33,024 nucleotides of DNA from CBEUVQ01 sp965546615 (lineage in GTDB: Bacteria > Bacillota > Desulfotomaculia > Desulfotomaculales > Desulfohalotomaculaceae), in contig CBEUVQ010000028.1 of assembly GCA_965546615.1 (NCBI GenBank), positions 1 to 33,024 of the forward strand. The letters run 5' to 3'. Position numbers and translations under genes: made by a program. This document shows positions 8,172 through 15,027 of this stretch, piece by piece; position 1 is the stretch's first letter, and every line of letters starts with the position of its first letter. Under the pieces are notes generated by a model. It was not told the origin of the DNA and ran no database searches. It worked only from the letters and a program-made list of their open reading frames with translations.

Positions 8172-9598
8172 ACCTCGGGTTTCACTGATTTATAATTTTG
8201 AGCCTGCTTTACCAAACTTTCCGCCCATGCGGGCACAGCCAAAGCATGCAGATGGTTGTAACTCGCCAGCACGTTTTTATATACTAAACCGTCCTGACAG
8301 CCGTCAATACCCCACCCGCGTTTTACATTATAGACGAAACTAACTTTTTCTTTATCCAAATTAACTACCTTTGAATGGTGAAACTCATGTCCCACTATTT
8401 TCGTTCCCAGCGGGAAATACGGGTTTGCACAGCAAACCTCTACTTCCATATAGCCGTGACCCTGCGGCTTTTTAGTCAGCTCCACATCAAACGGCAGCGC
8501 TCCCACCATTTGATAAACCTGGTTGTTCCAAGCAATACTGCGCCCCAGATACATTAAGCCGCCGCACTCGGCATATACCGGCAGTCCACGCTCAACAGCG
8601 TTTTTAATTTGACCGCGCAGAGATGCGTTTTCCTGCAGCTTGTCAGCCATAATTTCCGGAAAGCCCCCGCCGATAAAGAGCGCATCAATATCAGGCAGCT
8701 GGCGGTCATTAATGGCGTCAACGGCAACCAATTCCGCCCCGGCATCCGCCAAAGCTTCCAAGTTCTCGGGATAATAGAATGAAAACGCACGATCCATAAT
8801 TACACCGATCAGCGGGCGGTCGGATTTAGCAGTACATTCGTGTGCCCGCTTAATGGCAGGTATTGCAGCCGGAACAGGCGAGCTGACTTCCAGCGCCGGC
8901 GCAGTCCCTGCAGTTTCAAGGATAGCGTCCAAATTAAGGTGTTCTTCCGCCGCAGCAGCCAAGCGCGCCGTCGCTTGGTGCAGTGATTCATTTTCACCGG
9001 CAGGCACCAGCCCTAAGTGGCGGTCCGGAATGGTGTACTGTGTCCCTTTAGGCATAGCACCCAATACAGGAACGCCGCAGTATTTTTCAATGGACGCAGT
9101 CAAAATATTAATGTGCCTGCTGCGGGCAACATTGTTTAAAATCACTCCCGCCAAGTTGACATCGGGGTCAAACATTTTATAACCCATAACCATTGCCGCC
9201 GCACTGCGGGTCATGCGGGTACAGTTAAGCACCAAAATTACCGGCGCCTGAACCGTTTTGGCAATTTCAGCAGCACTGCCGCTGCCTTCTATGTCAACCC
9301 CGTCGTACAGCCCCATTGCTCCTTCTATAATGCTGATATCAGCATTTTGGCTGTGGGCCGCAAAAGAAGATCTGATTGTTTCTTTACTCATCAAATAGCT
9401 GTCCAAATTACGGCAGGTTCTGCCGGCCACCCTGGTAAGCCAACTGGGATCAATAAAATCCGGACCTTTTTTAAAAGGCTGCACTTTCAGACCACGAGCA
9501 GTAAGGGCAGCTAATACTCCTACTGTAATCGTTGTCTTACCGGAGCGTCCCTGCGGAGCCGCTATTAACAGTCTTGGTACATTACCCGATTGCTTCAT
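8159..9598 (-). CDS. dsrN: DsrN: siroheme amidase, CobB/CbiA-type a,c-diamide synthase
   Basis: Glutamine-dependent amidotransferase of the cobyrinic acid a,c-diamide synthase family. Next to dsrC and dsrMK it is best read as DsrN, which amidates siroheme for the dissimilatory sulfite reductase. The N-terminal half is a DTBS-type ATPase with P-loop APQGRSGKTT (residues 14-23) and the KKGPDFIDPSWL signature (43-54). The C-terminal GATase_3 domain has FIGGGFPE, the catalytic cysteine in YAECGGLMYL and the histidine motif GHEFHHSK. At 479 aa it is the normal length. The ATG has a GGGAAGGG site. It is separated from dsrC by a strong terminator, so it is probably transcribed separately and more weakly. 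It could also serve cobalamin synthesis, but no other cobalamin gene is nearby. Confidence 0.85.
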   Translation of the reverse strand: MKQSGNVPRLLIAAPQGRSGKTTITVGVLAALTARGLKVQPFKKGPDFIDPSWLTRVAGRTCRNLDSYLMSKETIRSSFAAHSQNADISIIEGAMGLYDGVDIEGSGSAAEIAKTVQAPVILVLNCTRMTRSAAAMVMGYKMFDPDVNLAGVILNNVARSRHINILTASIEKYCGVPVLGAMPKGTQYTIPDRHLGLVPAGENESLHQATARLAAAAEEHLNLDAILETAGTAPALEVSSPVPAAIPAIKRAHECTAKSDRPLIGVIMDRAFSFYYPENLEALADAGAELVAVDAINDRQLPDIDALFIGGGFPEIMADKLQENASLRGQIKNAVERGLPVYAECGGLMYLGRSIAWNNQVYQMVGALPFDVELTKKPQGHGYMEVEVCCANPYFPLGTKIVGHEFHHSKVVNLDKEKVSFVYNVKRGWGIDGCQDGLVYKNVLASYNHLHALAVPAWAESLVKQAQNYKSVKPEVAVI

Positions 9599-9738
9599 AC
9601 CCTTCCCTGCCTTTCCAATAATTTATTAACGTGGTGCACAGACTAAAGTTAGCTCACCATGACGGCCGTTCAATCAAAAGCCGCAAAATCATCTGCCGTC
9701 GGCAGCACTACCGGTTAAAAAAGATTCTGTAGCTTCAG

Positions 9739-9771
9739 AAAAATTCACCCTCACCAGCTGTGGTGAGGGTG
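9739..9771 (-). terminator. Strong terminator after dsrC
   Basis: A perfect 10-bp stem (arms 9746-9755 and 9762-9771, CACCCTCACC / GGTGAGGGTG) with a 6-base loop is followed on the minus strand by AATTTTTC. It lies 31 bases past the dsrC stop and should isolate the highly expressed dsrC message from dsrN. A short T-run on the other side would allow some bidirectional use. Confidence 0.88.
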
Positions 9772-9802
9772 ATTGGTTTTTGTCCTTGTGTATCAGTGTG
9801 AA

Positions 9803-10120
9803 TTACACACAACCGGTAGGCTTCGGAAGACCGGCGATCTTACAAGCACCTTTAGCAGGACCGGTGGGGAACAGCTGATAAATCTGCTTCAAGCTGAAAC
9901 CGGTTTCTTTGCAAAGCTTACGGATCATCGGAGCAATACCGAATTGGAAGAAGTAGTCACGCAGGTAGTTAATTACCTTCCAGTGATCTTCGGTCAACTC
10001 ATCGATGCCTTCTTCCTTTGCAAAATAGTGAGCACAAGCTTCAGTCCATACATCAGTGTTTACAAGGAAACCATCCTCATCAATTTCGATTTGTTGCCCA
10101 TCAATTTCGATAAAAGGCAT
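9803..10120 (-). CDS. dsrC: DsrC, sulfur-carrier substrate protein of sulfite reduction
   Basis: Small soluble protein that takes up the sulfur from sulfite at the DsrAB site as a trisulfide between its two C-terminal cysteines; the trisulfide is then reduced via the membrane complex DsrMK. The 105-aa protein has the complete C-terminal arm (GACKIAGLPKPTGCV), with Cys93 and the penultimate Cys104 exactly ten residues apart. That marks a genuine DsrC rather than TusE or a regulatory homologue with one cysteine. The conserved YLRDYFFQFGIAPMIRKLCKETG segment, in parts, fits the family helix-turn-helix-like fold. The ATG has GGAGGTG at 8 nt. Downstream of dsrK by 131 bases, with a strong terminator behind it. 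Confidence 0.96.
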   Translation of the reverse strand: MPFIEIDGQQIEIDEDGFLVNTDVWTEACAHYFAKEEGIDELTEDHWKVINYLRDYFFQFGIAPMIRKLCKETGFSLKQIYQLFPTGPAKGACKIAGLPKPTGCV

Positions 10121-10251
10121 TCAGTGGACACCTCCATAGATTTTTATTTCTGTAGGGTACATACATTAATTTGTATATACACCCACATACCAGCATTAAA
10201 ACACATGCTTGTATTATTTTAATATATTTTATCCAAATACGCTAGTCCCAT

Positions 10252-11664
10252 TTACTTATTTATTGGCGGATATAAAGCTGTACCAACCAAATCTATTAAA
10301 CCTTTTACTTCTACGCCCAATTCATGCTCTTCTACCATTGGATAGAGCTGTGCTTTACAAATTGAGCACGGCGCTACCAAATAGCCTTCGCCATGTTCGC
10401 CAACTTTTGTATTGCGAACCTGCTCGGCTTTCTTGGCAGAAAACTTAATGCGCAGATCATACATTACCGGGTCATCGTACAGAATAGCTGACCCACCGCC
10501 GCAGCAGAAGTTCCGCTCACGGTTGGGTGTCATCTCTCTGAAGTCAGTAACACACGGCTTTAATACTTCGCGCAGTTTTTCGCTGAGGTTGCAGGCCCGC
10601 CCAAAGTTGCACGGATCGTGCAAAGTAGTGGGATGGTCATTAGCCTCAGGATGCAGTTCCAGCTGCCCTGTGCGAATATAGTATGAAGTTTCATCGTGCA
10701 GATGCACAATCGGTACCGGAATCGGACGGTCCGCCATACTGGGGACATACATCTTACCGGTCCGCCAACCGTGACCGCACTCACCCCAAACAATTTTCTT
10801 CACGCCAAGCTTAACCGCTTCATTTAACAGGCGCATAGTGTTATGACGCATAGTATATCTTTGGTCAAACAGCAAACCAAAGTTACCGGCTTCGGCAATT
10901 TCACTGCTCATCGTCCAATTAATACCAAGGTAATGGAAAAATTTAGCTGCTCCCATCATGGTATTAGGGTTGAGCAAAAAGTCTGCTGAAGACGGAATAT
11001 ACAGCACATCGGAATTCGGCTTGTCAATGGGAATTTTAATTTCTACGCCGGTTTCTTCCAGCATTTCTTCTTCCAGGAACTCACAGGTATCTACCAAGCC
11101 CGGCTTAGGCAGACCGGTGTGGTTACCGGTGCGGTACATAGCGGCACCAACCTGAGCCTGCAGCTTGGGCACCATACCCAACCAATGCAGCAGCTGGCGG
11201 CCGGCAAAAGTTACTTCACAGGTGTCAATGCCGAACGGACATACCAGTGCGCAGCGGCGGCACTCATTGCATTGGTAAAAATACGAATACATTTTGTAAA
11301 TGGTATCCAATGACAACGGCTCGGCGCCTACCATTTTGCCAAACAGCTTACCTTCCAACGTAGCAGCAGCTTTCCAAGCTTTACGGAATAAATCTGCCCG
11401 GTTGGTAGGGATGTTGTTGGGGTCACGGGTACCCAAGTAAGTGTGACAGTTTTCAGCACAGTGACCGCAACGAGTACAGTTTTCCATAGCCAGCATTAAC
11501 GGGCGGAATTTTTCCACCAAATGCTTTAAGTGCTTTAACGCCTCTTCGACCTTGCGATCATCGGGCACAGGGTCTATGAAAAGGTCGCGCATCTCTTTTT
11601 CCGTTGCCATATTCGGTGCTTTATAAGAAGATTGATATTGATGCGGATTATTAGTTTCTGCCAT
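10252..11664 (-). CDS. dsrK: DsrK, HdrD-like iron-sulfur subunit of the DsrMK complex
   Basis: Cytoplasmic catalytic subunit that passes electrons from the membrane quinol-oxidising subunit DsrM to DsrC trisulfide, related to heterodisulfide reductase HdrD. Two ferredoxin-type [4Fe-4S] motifs are visible, CTRCGHCAENC (residues 63-73) and CNECRRCALVC (132-142). The C-terminal CCG region carries NFCCGGG and PCSICK, which hold the non-cubane [4Fe-4S] cluster in HdrB/HdrD proteins. At 470 aa it is on the short side, as in other Gram-positive DsrK proteins. The ATG lies three bases after the dsrM stop with a run of seven G as ribosome site, so the pair is tightly coupled. Confidence 0.93.
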   Translation of the reverse strand: MAETNNPHQYQSSYKAPNMATEKEMRDLFIDPVPDDRKVEEALKHLKHLVEKFRPLMLAMENCTRCGHCAENCHTYLGTRDPNNIPTNRADLFRKAWKAAATLEGKLFGKMVGAEPLSLDTIYKMYSYFYQCNECRRCALVCPFGIDTCEVTFAGRQLLHWLGMVPKLQAQVGAAMYRTGNHTGLPKPGLVDTCEFLEEEMLEETGVEIKIPIDKPNSDVLYIPSSADFLLNPNTMMGAAKFFHYLGINWTMSSEIAEAGNFGLLFDQRYTMRHNTMRLLNEAVKLGVKKIVWGECGHGWRTGKMYVPSMADRPIPVPIVHLHDETSYYIRTGQLELHPEANDHPTTLHDPCNFGRACNLSEKLREVLKPCVTDFREMTPNRERNFCCGGGSAILYDDPVMYDLRIKFSAKKAEQVRNTKVGEHGEGYLVAPCSICKAQLYPMVEEHELGVEVKGLIDLVGTALYPPINK

Positions 11665-11667
11665 GCG

Positions 11668-12477
11668 CTATACCCCCCCTGAAACAGATTCCCCGCCGCT
11701 GACAGTATTGGCGGTATTAGTAGAAACCGGAACTTTAGCTCCCGGAAGGCCGGGGGCAGGTTCGCGATACGGACGGTTGATAATCCAGCGCTCTGCAAAC
11801 ATACCGAAAAGGTGCATCAATTTACTGAACGGGAATACCATCATCAATATCTGCACAAACAGCAAATGCAGCACAAAGATAAAGTTAAAGTGTGACATAT
11901 CAACCGGCTGGAAAGTACCCAACTGTATGAGATAGGCTTGTGCTACTTCGTAGTGAATACCGTAATCCGGGAACAGACGCATAATATTGCCCAAAGAGAC
12001 AATAGTAATCAGCAGCAGCAAGTGCAAATAATCAGCAGGATATGATACCAGTTTAACTTCGTTAACTGCTAAACGTCTGTACAACAAATACAGCAGACAA
12101 ACCCAAATAATAATCCCAAATGAAGTACCCAACAAGTTAGACAGCTCGGTACTGAGTTCAGGTGATGTTCCGATGTACTTGAACTGCTCACCTAAAAAGG
12201 CAAAACCAACAATGTGTCCGCCGATAATGTTTAATAATGCAAAGTGCATAATCCATGCACCGGCCCACAAACTCTTATCGCCCTTCCACAAACTGCGGAA
12301 CAGAGCAACTTCGGCGGCATAGTTTACTGAAGCTCCTCCCAGAGTTTCGGGTGCAGGGGTTAAGGTGATGTTATGGACAATTCTTGCACCTGCCCACCTA
12401 CCAAGACGATACAAAACTCCTAGTACGAACACTGTCACAGCTATATACGGCAATATTTGAACTATAAAAAATGACAC
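11668..12477 (-). CDS. dsrM: DsrM, membrane cytochrome b subunit of the DsrMK complex
   Basis: Integral membrane protein of the NarI-like cytochrome b family that oxidises menaquinol and feeds DsrK. Five hydrophobic spans are visible, beginning with FFIVQILPYIAVTVF and ending with FIFVLHLLFVQILMMV. Histidines in spans such as WIMHFALLNIIGGH and DYLHLLLL could ligate heme. The open frame runs further upstream to 12561, but GGGAGGTG sits at 12490-12483 and the GTG at 12477 gives VSFFIVQ, so I set the start there (269 aa). The complex partners DsrJ, DsrO and DsrP of Gram-negative sulfate reducers are absent, as is usual for Gram-positives. Confidence 0.88.
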   Translation of the reverse strand: MSFFIVQILPYIAVTVFVLGVLYRLGRWAGARIVHNITLTPAPETLGGASVNYAAEVALFRSLWKGDKSLWAGAWIMHFALLNIIGGHIVGFAFLGEQFKYIGTSPELSTELSNLLGTSFGIIIWVCLLYLLYRRLAVNEVKLVSYPADYLHLLLLITIVSLGNIMRLFPDYGIHYEVAQAYLIQLGTFQPVDMSHFNFIFVLHLLFVQILMMVFPFSKLMHLFGMFAERWIINRPYREPAPGLPGAKVPVSTNTANTVSGGESVSGGV

Positions 12478-12516
12478 AGGTACACCTCCCTGGGGTATCC
12501 CCGATATTTTTTTATG

Positions 12517-12553
12517 CGGCAGGCAACACTCATATAACGGGCGCTGCCTGCGG
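12517..12553 (-). other. Hairpin between the ferredoxin gene and dsrM
   Basis: Arms GCAGGCA and TGCCTGC (12519-12525 and 12545-12551) pair over 7 bp. On the minus strand the hairpin is followed by A-rich, not T-rich, sequence, so it is not a classical terminator. It could protect or separate the ferredoxin message from dsrMK. Confidence 0.4.
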
Positions 12554-12583
12554 TAATACAATGAGTAGTTTTAGTGCTGAATG

Positions 12584-12772
12584 CTACAGTTCGGAAACAG
12601 TAGGAGCACCGTGCGGGCATGTAACCACACAGGTTTCGCAACCCATGCAGTCTGTTTCATTGCCGGTTACGGTTGCTTTGCCGTCAACCATTTCTAAAAT
12701 AGCAGCCGGACAAGCGTCAACACATTCCCCGCAGCCTTCGCACAGATCGGCATTAATAGATACCATGTACAT
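12584..12772 (-). CDS. 2[4Fe-4S] ferredoxin of the dsr cluster
   Basis: A 62-aa bacterial-type ferredoxin with two complete motifs, CEGCGECVDACP (residues 11-22) and CMGCETCVVTCP (about 42-53). It is a small soluble electron carrier. The ATG at 12772 has a GGGGG site 9 nt upstream; a second ATG two codons later is possible but farther from the site. It is the first gene of the group leading into dsrM-dsrK-dsrC. It may link the cytoplasmic ferredoxin pool to sulfite reduction, either to the sulfite reductase itself or to DsrK. That role is inferred from position. Confidence 0.9.
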   Translation of the reverse strand: MYMVSINADLCEGCGECVDACPAAILEMVDGKATVTGNETDCMGCETCVVTCPHGAPTVSEL

Positions 12773-12793
12773 GTAACAAGACCCCCTTTAATT

Positions 12794-12829
12794 TAATTAA
12801 TATTTTATTAATTACCATCCCACTGTGGG
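12794..12829 (-). promoter_or_regulatory. Inverted repeats in the leader of the ferredoxin-dsr operon
   Basis: Two palindromic elements lie between the promoter and the ferredoxin start. One is a perfect AT-only repeat (TAATTAATA-TTT-TATTAATTA, 12794-12814). The other is the odd palindrome CCCAC-T-GTGGG (12819-12829). Either could be an operator or a leader structure. Neither matches the Rex consensus as I know it. Confidence 0.35.
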
Positions 12830-12892
12830 GATTAGCATTCCGTCGGCACAGCTTAAAGACAAAAACCAAATTAATTTGCCAACTAACAATAA

Positions 12893-12901
12893 ATTATAAC
12901 A
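12893..12901 (-). promoter_or_regulatory. Extended -10 promoter for the ferredoxin-dsrMK group
   Basis: On the minus strand TGT-TATAAT forms an extended -10 element with a run of eight T just upstream. The -35 position is poor (GTGTGC), as is usual for extended -10 promoters. The palindrome CAAGCACACTTG (12913-12924) overlaps the -35 position and could bind an activator. The leader to the ferredoxin ATG is about 110 nt. Confidence 0.5.
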
Positions 12902-13091
12902 TAAAAAAAACACAAGCACACTTGCTATTTTTATAACCAATATTCGTTATTTCTTAAATTATTCCTGCTCAAAGAACACACTTTTTTCAGAAAATACTAA
13001 TCTTTCTTAGCGCCTTTATAAAAATAATACCATCAAGTTTTATCGACAGTAAACGACATGTTTTTTCATAACTTGCATATAAATAGCAGCA

Positions 13092-13119
13092 CTGGCATTT
13101 TGCCGTTTTATGTTATAAA
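13092..13119 (+). promoter_or_regulatory. Promoter for the YlbF-family gene
   Basis: CTGGCA (13092-13097), a 16-bp spacer and TATAAA (13114-13119) preceded by TGT, so again an extended -10. The start codon follows about 55 bases later. Confidence 0.45.
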
Positions 13120-13173
13120 ATAAGTAAGAATTTATTTCGCATTGGAGAAAATACATTTTGGAGGTGTGAATTT

Positions 13174-13518
13174 TTGTCTACTGATATTGAATATATTACA
13201 AAACTGGCGCAGGAAATCGGAGAAGAATTGGCCGAAACAAAGGAATTTATAGAAAAGCAGGAAGCTCAGGCCGCGCTGGGAAGAGATCCGGAAGCAATTA
13301 AGTTGGTTAAAGAGTTTCAATCTCTGAAAAATTCCTTTGATCGCATGGAAAAACTGGGCCACCAGTTAAGCGAAAAAAACAAAGCCCAATTAAAAGCCGC
13401 CGAAGATAAAGCAATGACTAACCAGAATGTAAAAAATTGGTATGAAAAGACCCAAAAGTTTTATGATTTGGTTATTGAGGTTAATAAAGCAATTCAGCAG
13501 GGTATTGTTGAAAAGTAA
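13174..13518 (+). CDS. YlbF/YmcA family protein
   Basis: A 114-aa, all-helical, highly charged soluble protein matching the YlbF/YmcA (Com_YlbF) family: N-terminal helix IEYITKLAQEIGEELAETKEF, then RDPEAIKLVKEFQSLKNSF. In Bacillus, YlbF, YmcA and YaaT form an iron-sulfur complex that affects RNase Y and the phosphorelay; single family members in Clostridia have unknown roles. The start is TTG at 13174 with GGAGGTG 7 nt before it; no ATG fits. It is a single-gene transcript with its own promoter and terminator, divergent from the dsr group and convergent with rex. Confidence 0.75.
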   Translation: MSTDIEYITKLAQEIGEELAETKEFIEKQEAQAALGRDPEAIKLVKEFQSLKNSFDRMEKLGHQLSEKNKAQLKAAEDKAMTNQNVKNWYEKTQKFYDLVIEVNKAIQQGIVEK

Positions 13519-13543
13519 CAGGTGGGTACCAACCCACCTGTTT
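13519..13543 (+). terminator. Terminator between the YlbF-family gene and rex
   Basis: Perfect 9-bp stem CAGGTGGGT-ACCA-ACCCACCTG starting directly after the TAA stop, followed by TTTATATT. The stem also lies just past the rex stop on the other strand, where TTACTTTT follows, so it may serve both genes. Confidence 0.8.
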
Positions 13544-13553
13544 ATATTCTGAC

Positions 13554-14192
13554 TTATTCATTTTGCCCGCTGCTTAAGCAGCAGGCCAAAATTTGAACTT
13601 CTACATTTAAAATGTTGTTTAATAGTTTAACGTCTGCCGGCACCTCAACATCTACCGGAGCAAAACTTAAAATTGCTTTAATACCGGCACCTACCAAAGC
13701 ATCAGCGGCCTTTTGGCTTCCGGTGGGCGGAGTGGCTAAAATCCCCAGCTTAACATCGCGGTCATGAACGAACTTAGCCAGTTCTGACAGCGGTTTCAAC
13801 GGCAAATGTTCCACCATCTCCCCCTCGCTGACCGGTTCAAGCCCAAACACGCCGACAATGCGAAAATTCTGCCCGTACAGCGCATTATACTCTACCAGCG
13901 CTGACGCCATTTTACCGCTGCCGACCAGCACCACATCCCAGTGATGCTCTAAATTTAATACCTGGCCAACAGTACGGTACAACAGCTCAACATTATAGCC
14001 CACGCCGCGTTTTCCCAGTTCACCGAAAAAAGCAAAATCCTTTCGAATCATAGTGGCTTCAACACCAACCAGCTTACTCAGCTCTTTTGAAGAAACAGAA
14101 CTTTTGCCCAATTCTCTGAGTTTCGCCAAACTTTGTCGATAAAGCGGCAATCTTTTAATAATTGCGCGAGGTATATTGTCGTTAATGCTCAT
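13554..14192 (-). CDS. rex: Rex-family redox-sensing transcriptional repressor, atypical NAD site
   Basis: Rex senses the NADH/NAD+ ratio and represses fermentation and respiration genes. The N-terminal winged helix is clear: IPRAIIKRLPLYRQSL (residues 7-22), VSSKELSKLVGVEATMIRKDF (33-53) and the GELGKRGVGYNV hinge (57-68). The Rossmann part departs from the norm. The usual GxGxxG appears as GSGKMA (91-96), with the last glycine lost. The FDxDP motif that holds the adenine ribose appears as FGLEP (116-120). The C-terminus carries a Cys-Cys pair not usual in the family. At 212 aa the length is normal. It may read a different ligand or respond differently to NADH. Position next to the dsr genes hints at control of that pathway, but I found no Rex-type operator there. 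Confidence 0.85.
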   Translation of the reverse strand: MSINDNIPRAIIKRLPLYRQSLAKLRELGKSSVSSKELSKLVGVEATMIRKDFAFFGELGKRGVGYNVELLYRTVGQVLNLEHHWDVVLVGSGKMASALVEYNALYGQNFRIVGVFGLEPVSEGEMVEHLPLKPLSELAKFVHDRDVKLGILATPPTGSQKAADALVGAGIKAILSFAPVDVEVPADVKLLNNILNVEVQILACCLSSGQNE

Positions 14193-14223
14193 TCAGCTCA
14201 CTCCCGGCAGACTATTCTGAATT

Positions 14224-14252
14224 ATTATACAATTATATTAATTCATTTTACT
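14224..14252 (-). promoter_or_regulatory. Candidate promoter for rex
   Basis: Perfect TATAAT (14229-14224 on the minus strand) about 32 bases upstream of the rex start, inside an AT-rich divergent intergenic region shared with the diadenylate cyclase gene. The -35 is weak (AGTAAA at 17 bp). Confidence 0.35.
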
Positions 14253-14373
14253 ATAACCGATTAATTAAGTAAATAGCCTGTGCCGTGGATAAAATCAAAA
14301 TAATTAATGATTTGCTTTTTGCACAAAATATATTTTAAACAAACTGTGCTTAATAAAAAAACAGGAGGTAACA

Positions 14374-15027
14374 ATGGATATTATTCAGCACGTTAATGCT
14401 TTTCCGGTAAATATCGATGATATTGTCGGAGAGAATTTACAGCAGCTGTGCATTTGTGCGCAGAACACTCAATATTTATTAAGCGCCGACAGCCCTTGTG
14501 AAGATGTTTTGGGGGAATTTACAAAAATTAAGCATGTCGTTGAACACACCGAAAGCCTGCTGCTTTCCAGTCATTTAAAGAAGTGCTTTTTAGCAGAAAT
14601 TCCTTTTATGAAAGATCTGTATCTGGCTTTGCAAAATTTAAGTCTGCGCGGACACGGCGCTTTAATTGCGGTAGAGCGCAGTGATGATTTAAAGCATGTA
14701 ATTGAGCAAAGGCATTTTGGTGTGCTGTTGGATGCAAAAATTACACCACAGCTGCTGCAGTCTATTTTTACACCGGATACGCCGCTGCACGACGGGGCGG
14801 TAATTATCAAAAATGAAAGAATCTTCTCTGCCGGCACGCTGCTGCCGTTATCCAAAAAAATAATCAAATCTAAACAGCTGGGAACCCGTCACCGGGCAGC
14901 ATTGGGCTTAAGCGAAATTTGCGACGCCATTGTTTTTGTCGTCTCTGAGGAAACCAGAAACGTCTCAATTGCTTTTAAAGGAGACTTTTTTATTTTAAAC
15001 CGTCCTGTATTAAAAATCATGCACTAA
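14374..15027 (+). CDS. Diadenylate cyclase, CdaS-like
   Basis: Makes the second messenger c-di-AMP from two ATP. The DAC domain spans about residues 85-205 with both catalytic signatures, DGA (140-142, in PLHDGAVII) and RHR (172-174, in LGTRHRAALG). The first ~75 residues form a helical N-terminal region with no membrane span, the layout of the soluble Bacillus enzyme CdaS (YojJ) rather than the membrane-bound CdaA or the DNA-binding DisA. CdaS is sporulation-specific in Bacillus, and its N-terminal helices are autoinhibitory. The ATG has AGGAGGT at a good distance. The stop codon overlaps the end of the convergent methyltransferase gene by four bases. Confidence 0.85.
   Translation: MDIIQHVNAFPVNIDDIVGENLQQLCICAQNTQYLLSADSPCEDVLGEFTKIKHVVEHTESLLLSSHLKKCFLAEIPFMKDLYLALQNLSLRGHGALIAVERSDDLKHVIEQRHFGVLLDAKITPQLLQSIFTPDTPLHDGAVIIKNERIFSAGTLLPLSKKIIKSKQLGTRHRAALGLSEICDAIVFVVSEETRNVSIAFKGDFFILNRPVLKIMH

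Noticed and set aside
8159..9598. Reading the amidotransferase as cobalamin gene cobB/cbiA
   Set aside because: No other cobalamin gene is nearby, while dsrC, dsrK and dsrM are; dsrN is the better name, though both belong to the same family.
12871..12900. Rex operator upstream of the ferredoxin-dsr operon
   Set aside because: Only a TTGTTA half-site is present; the matching TTAACAA half is missing.
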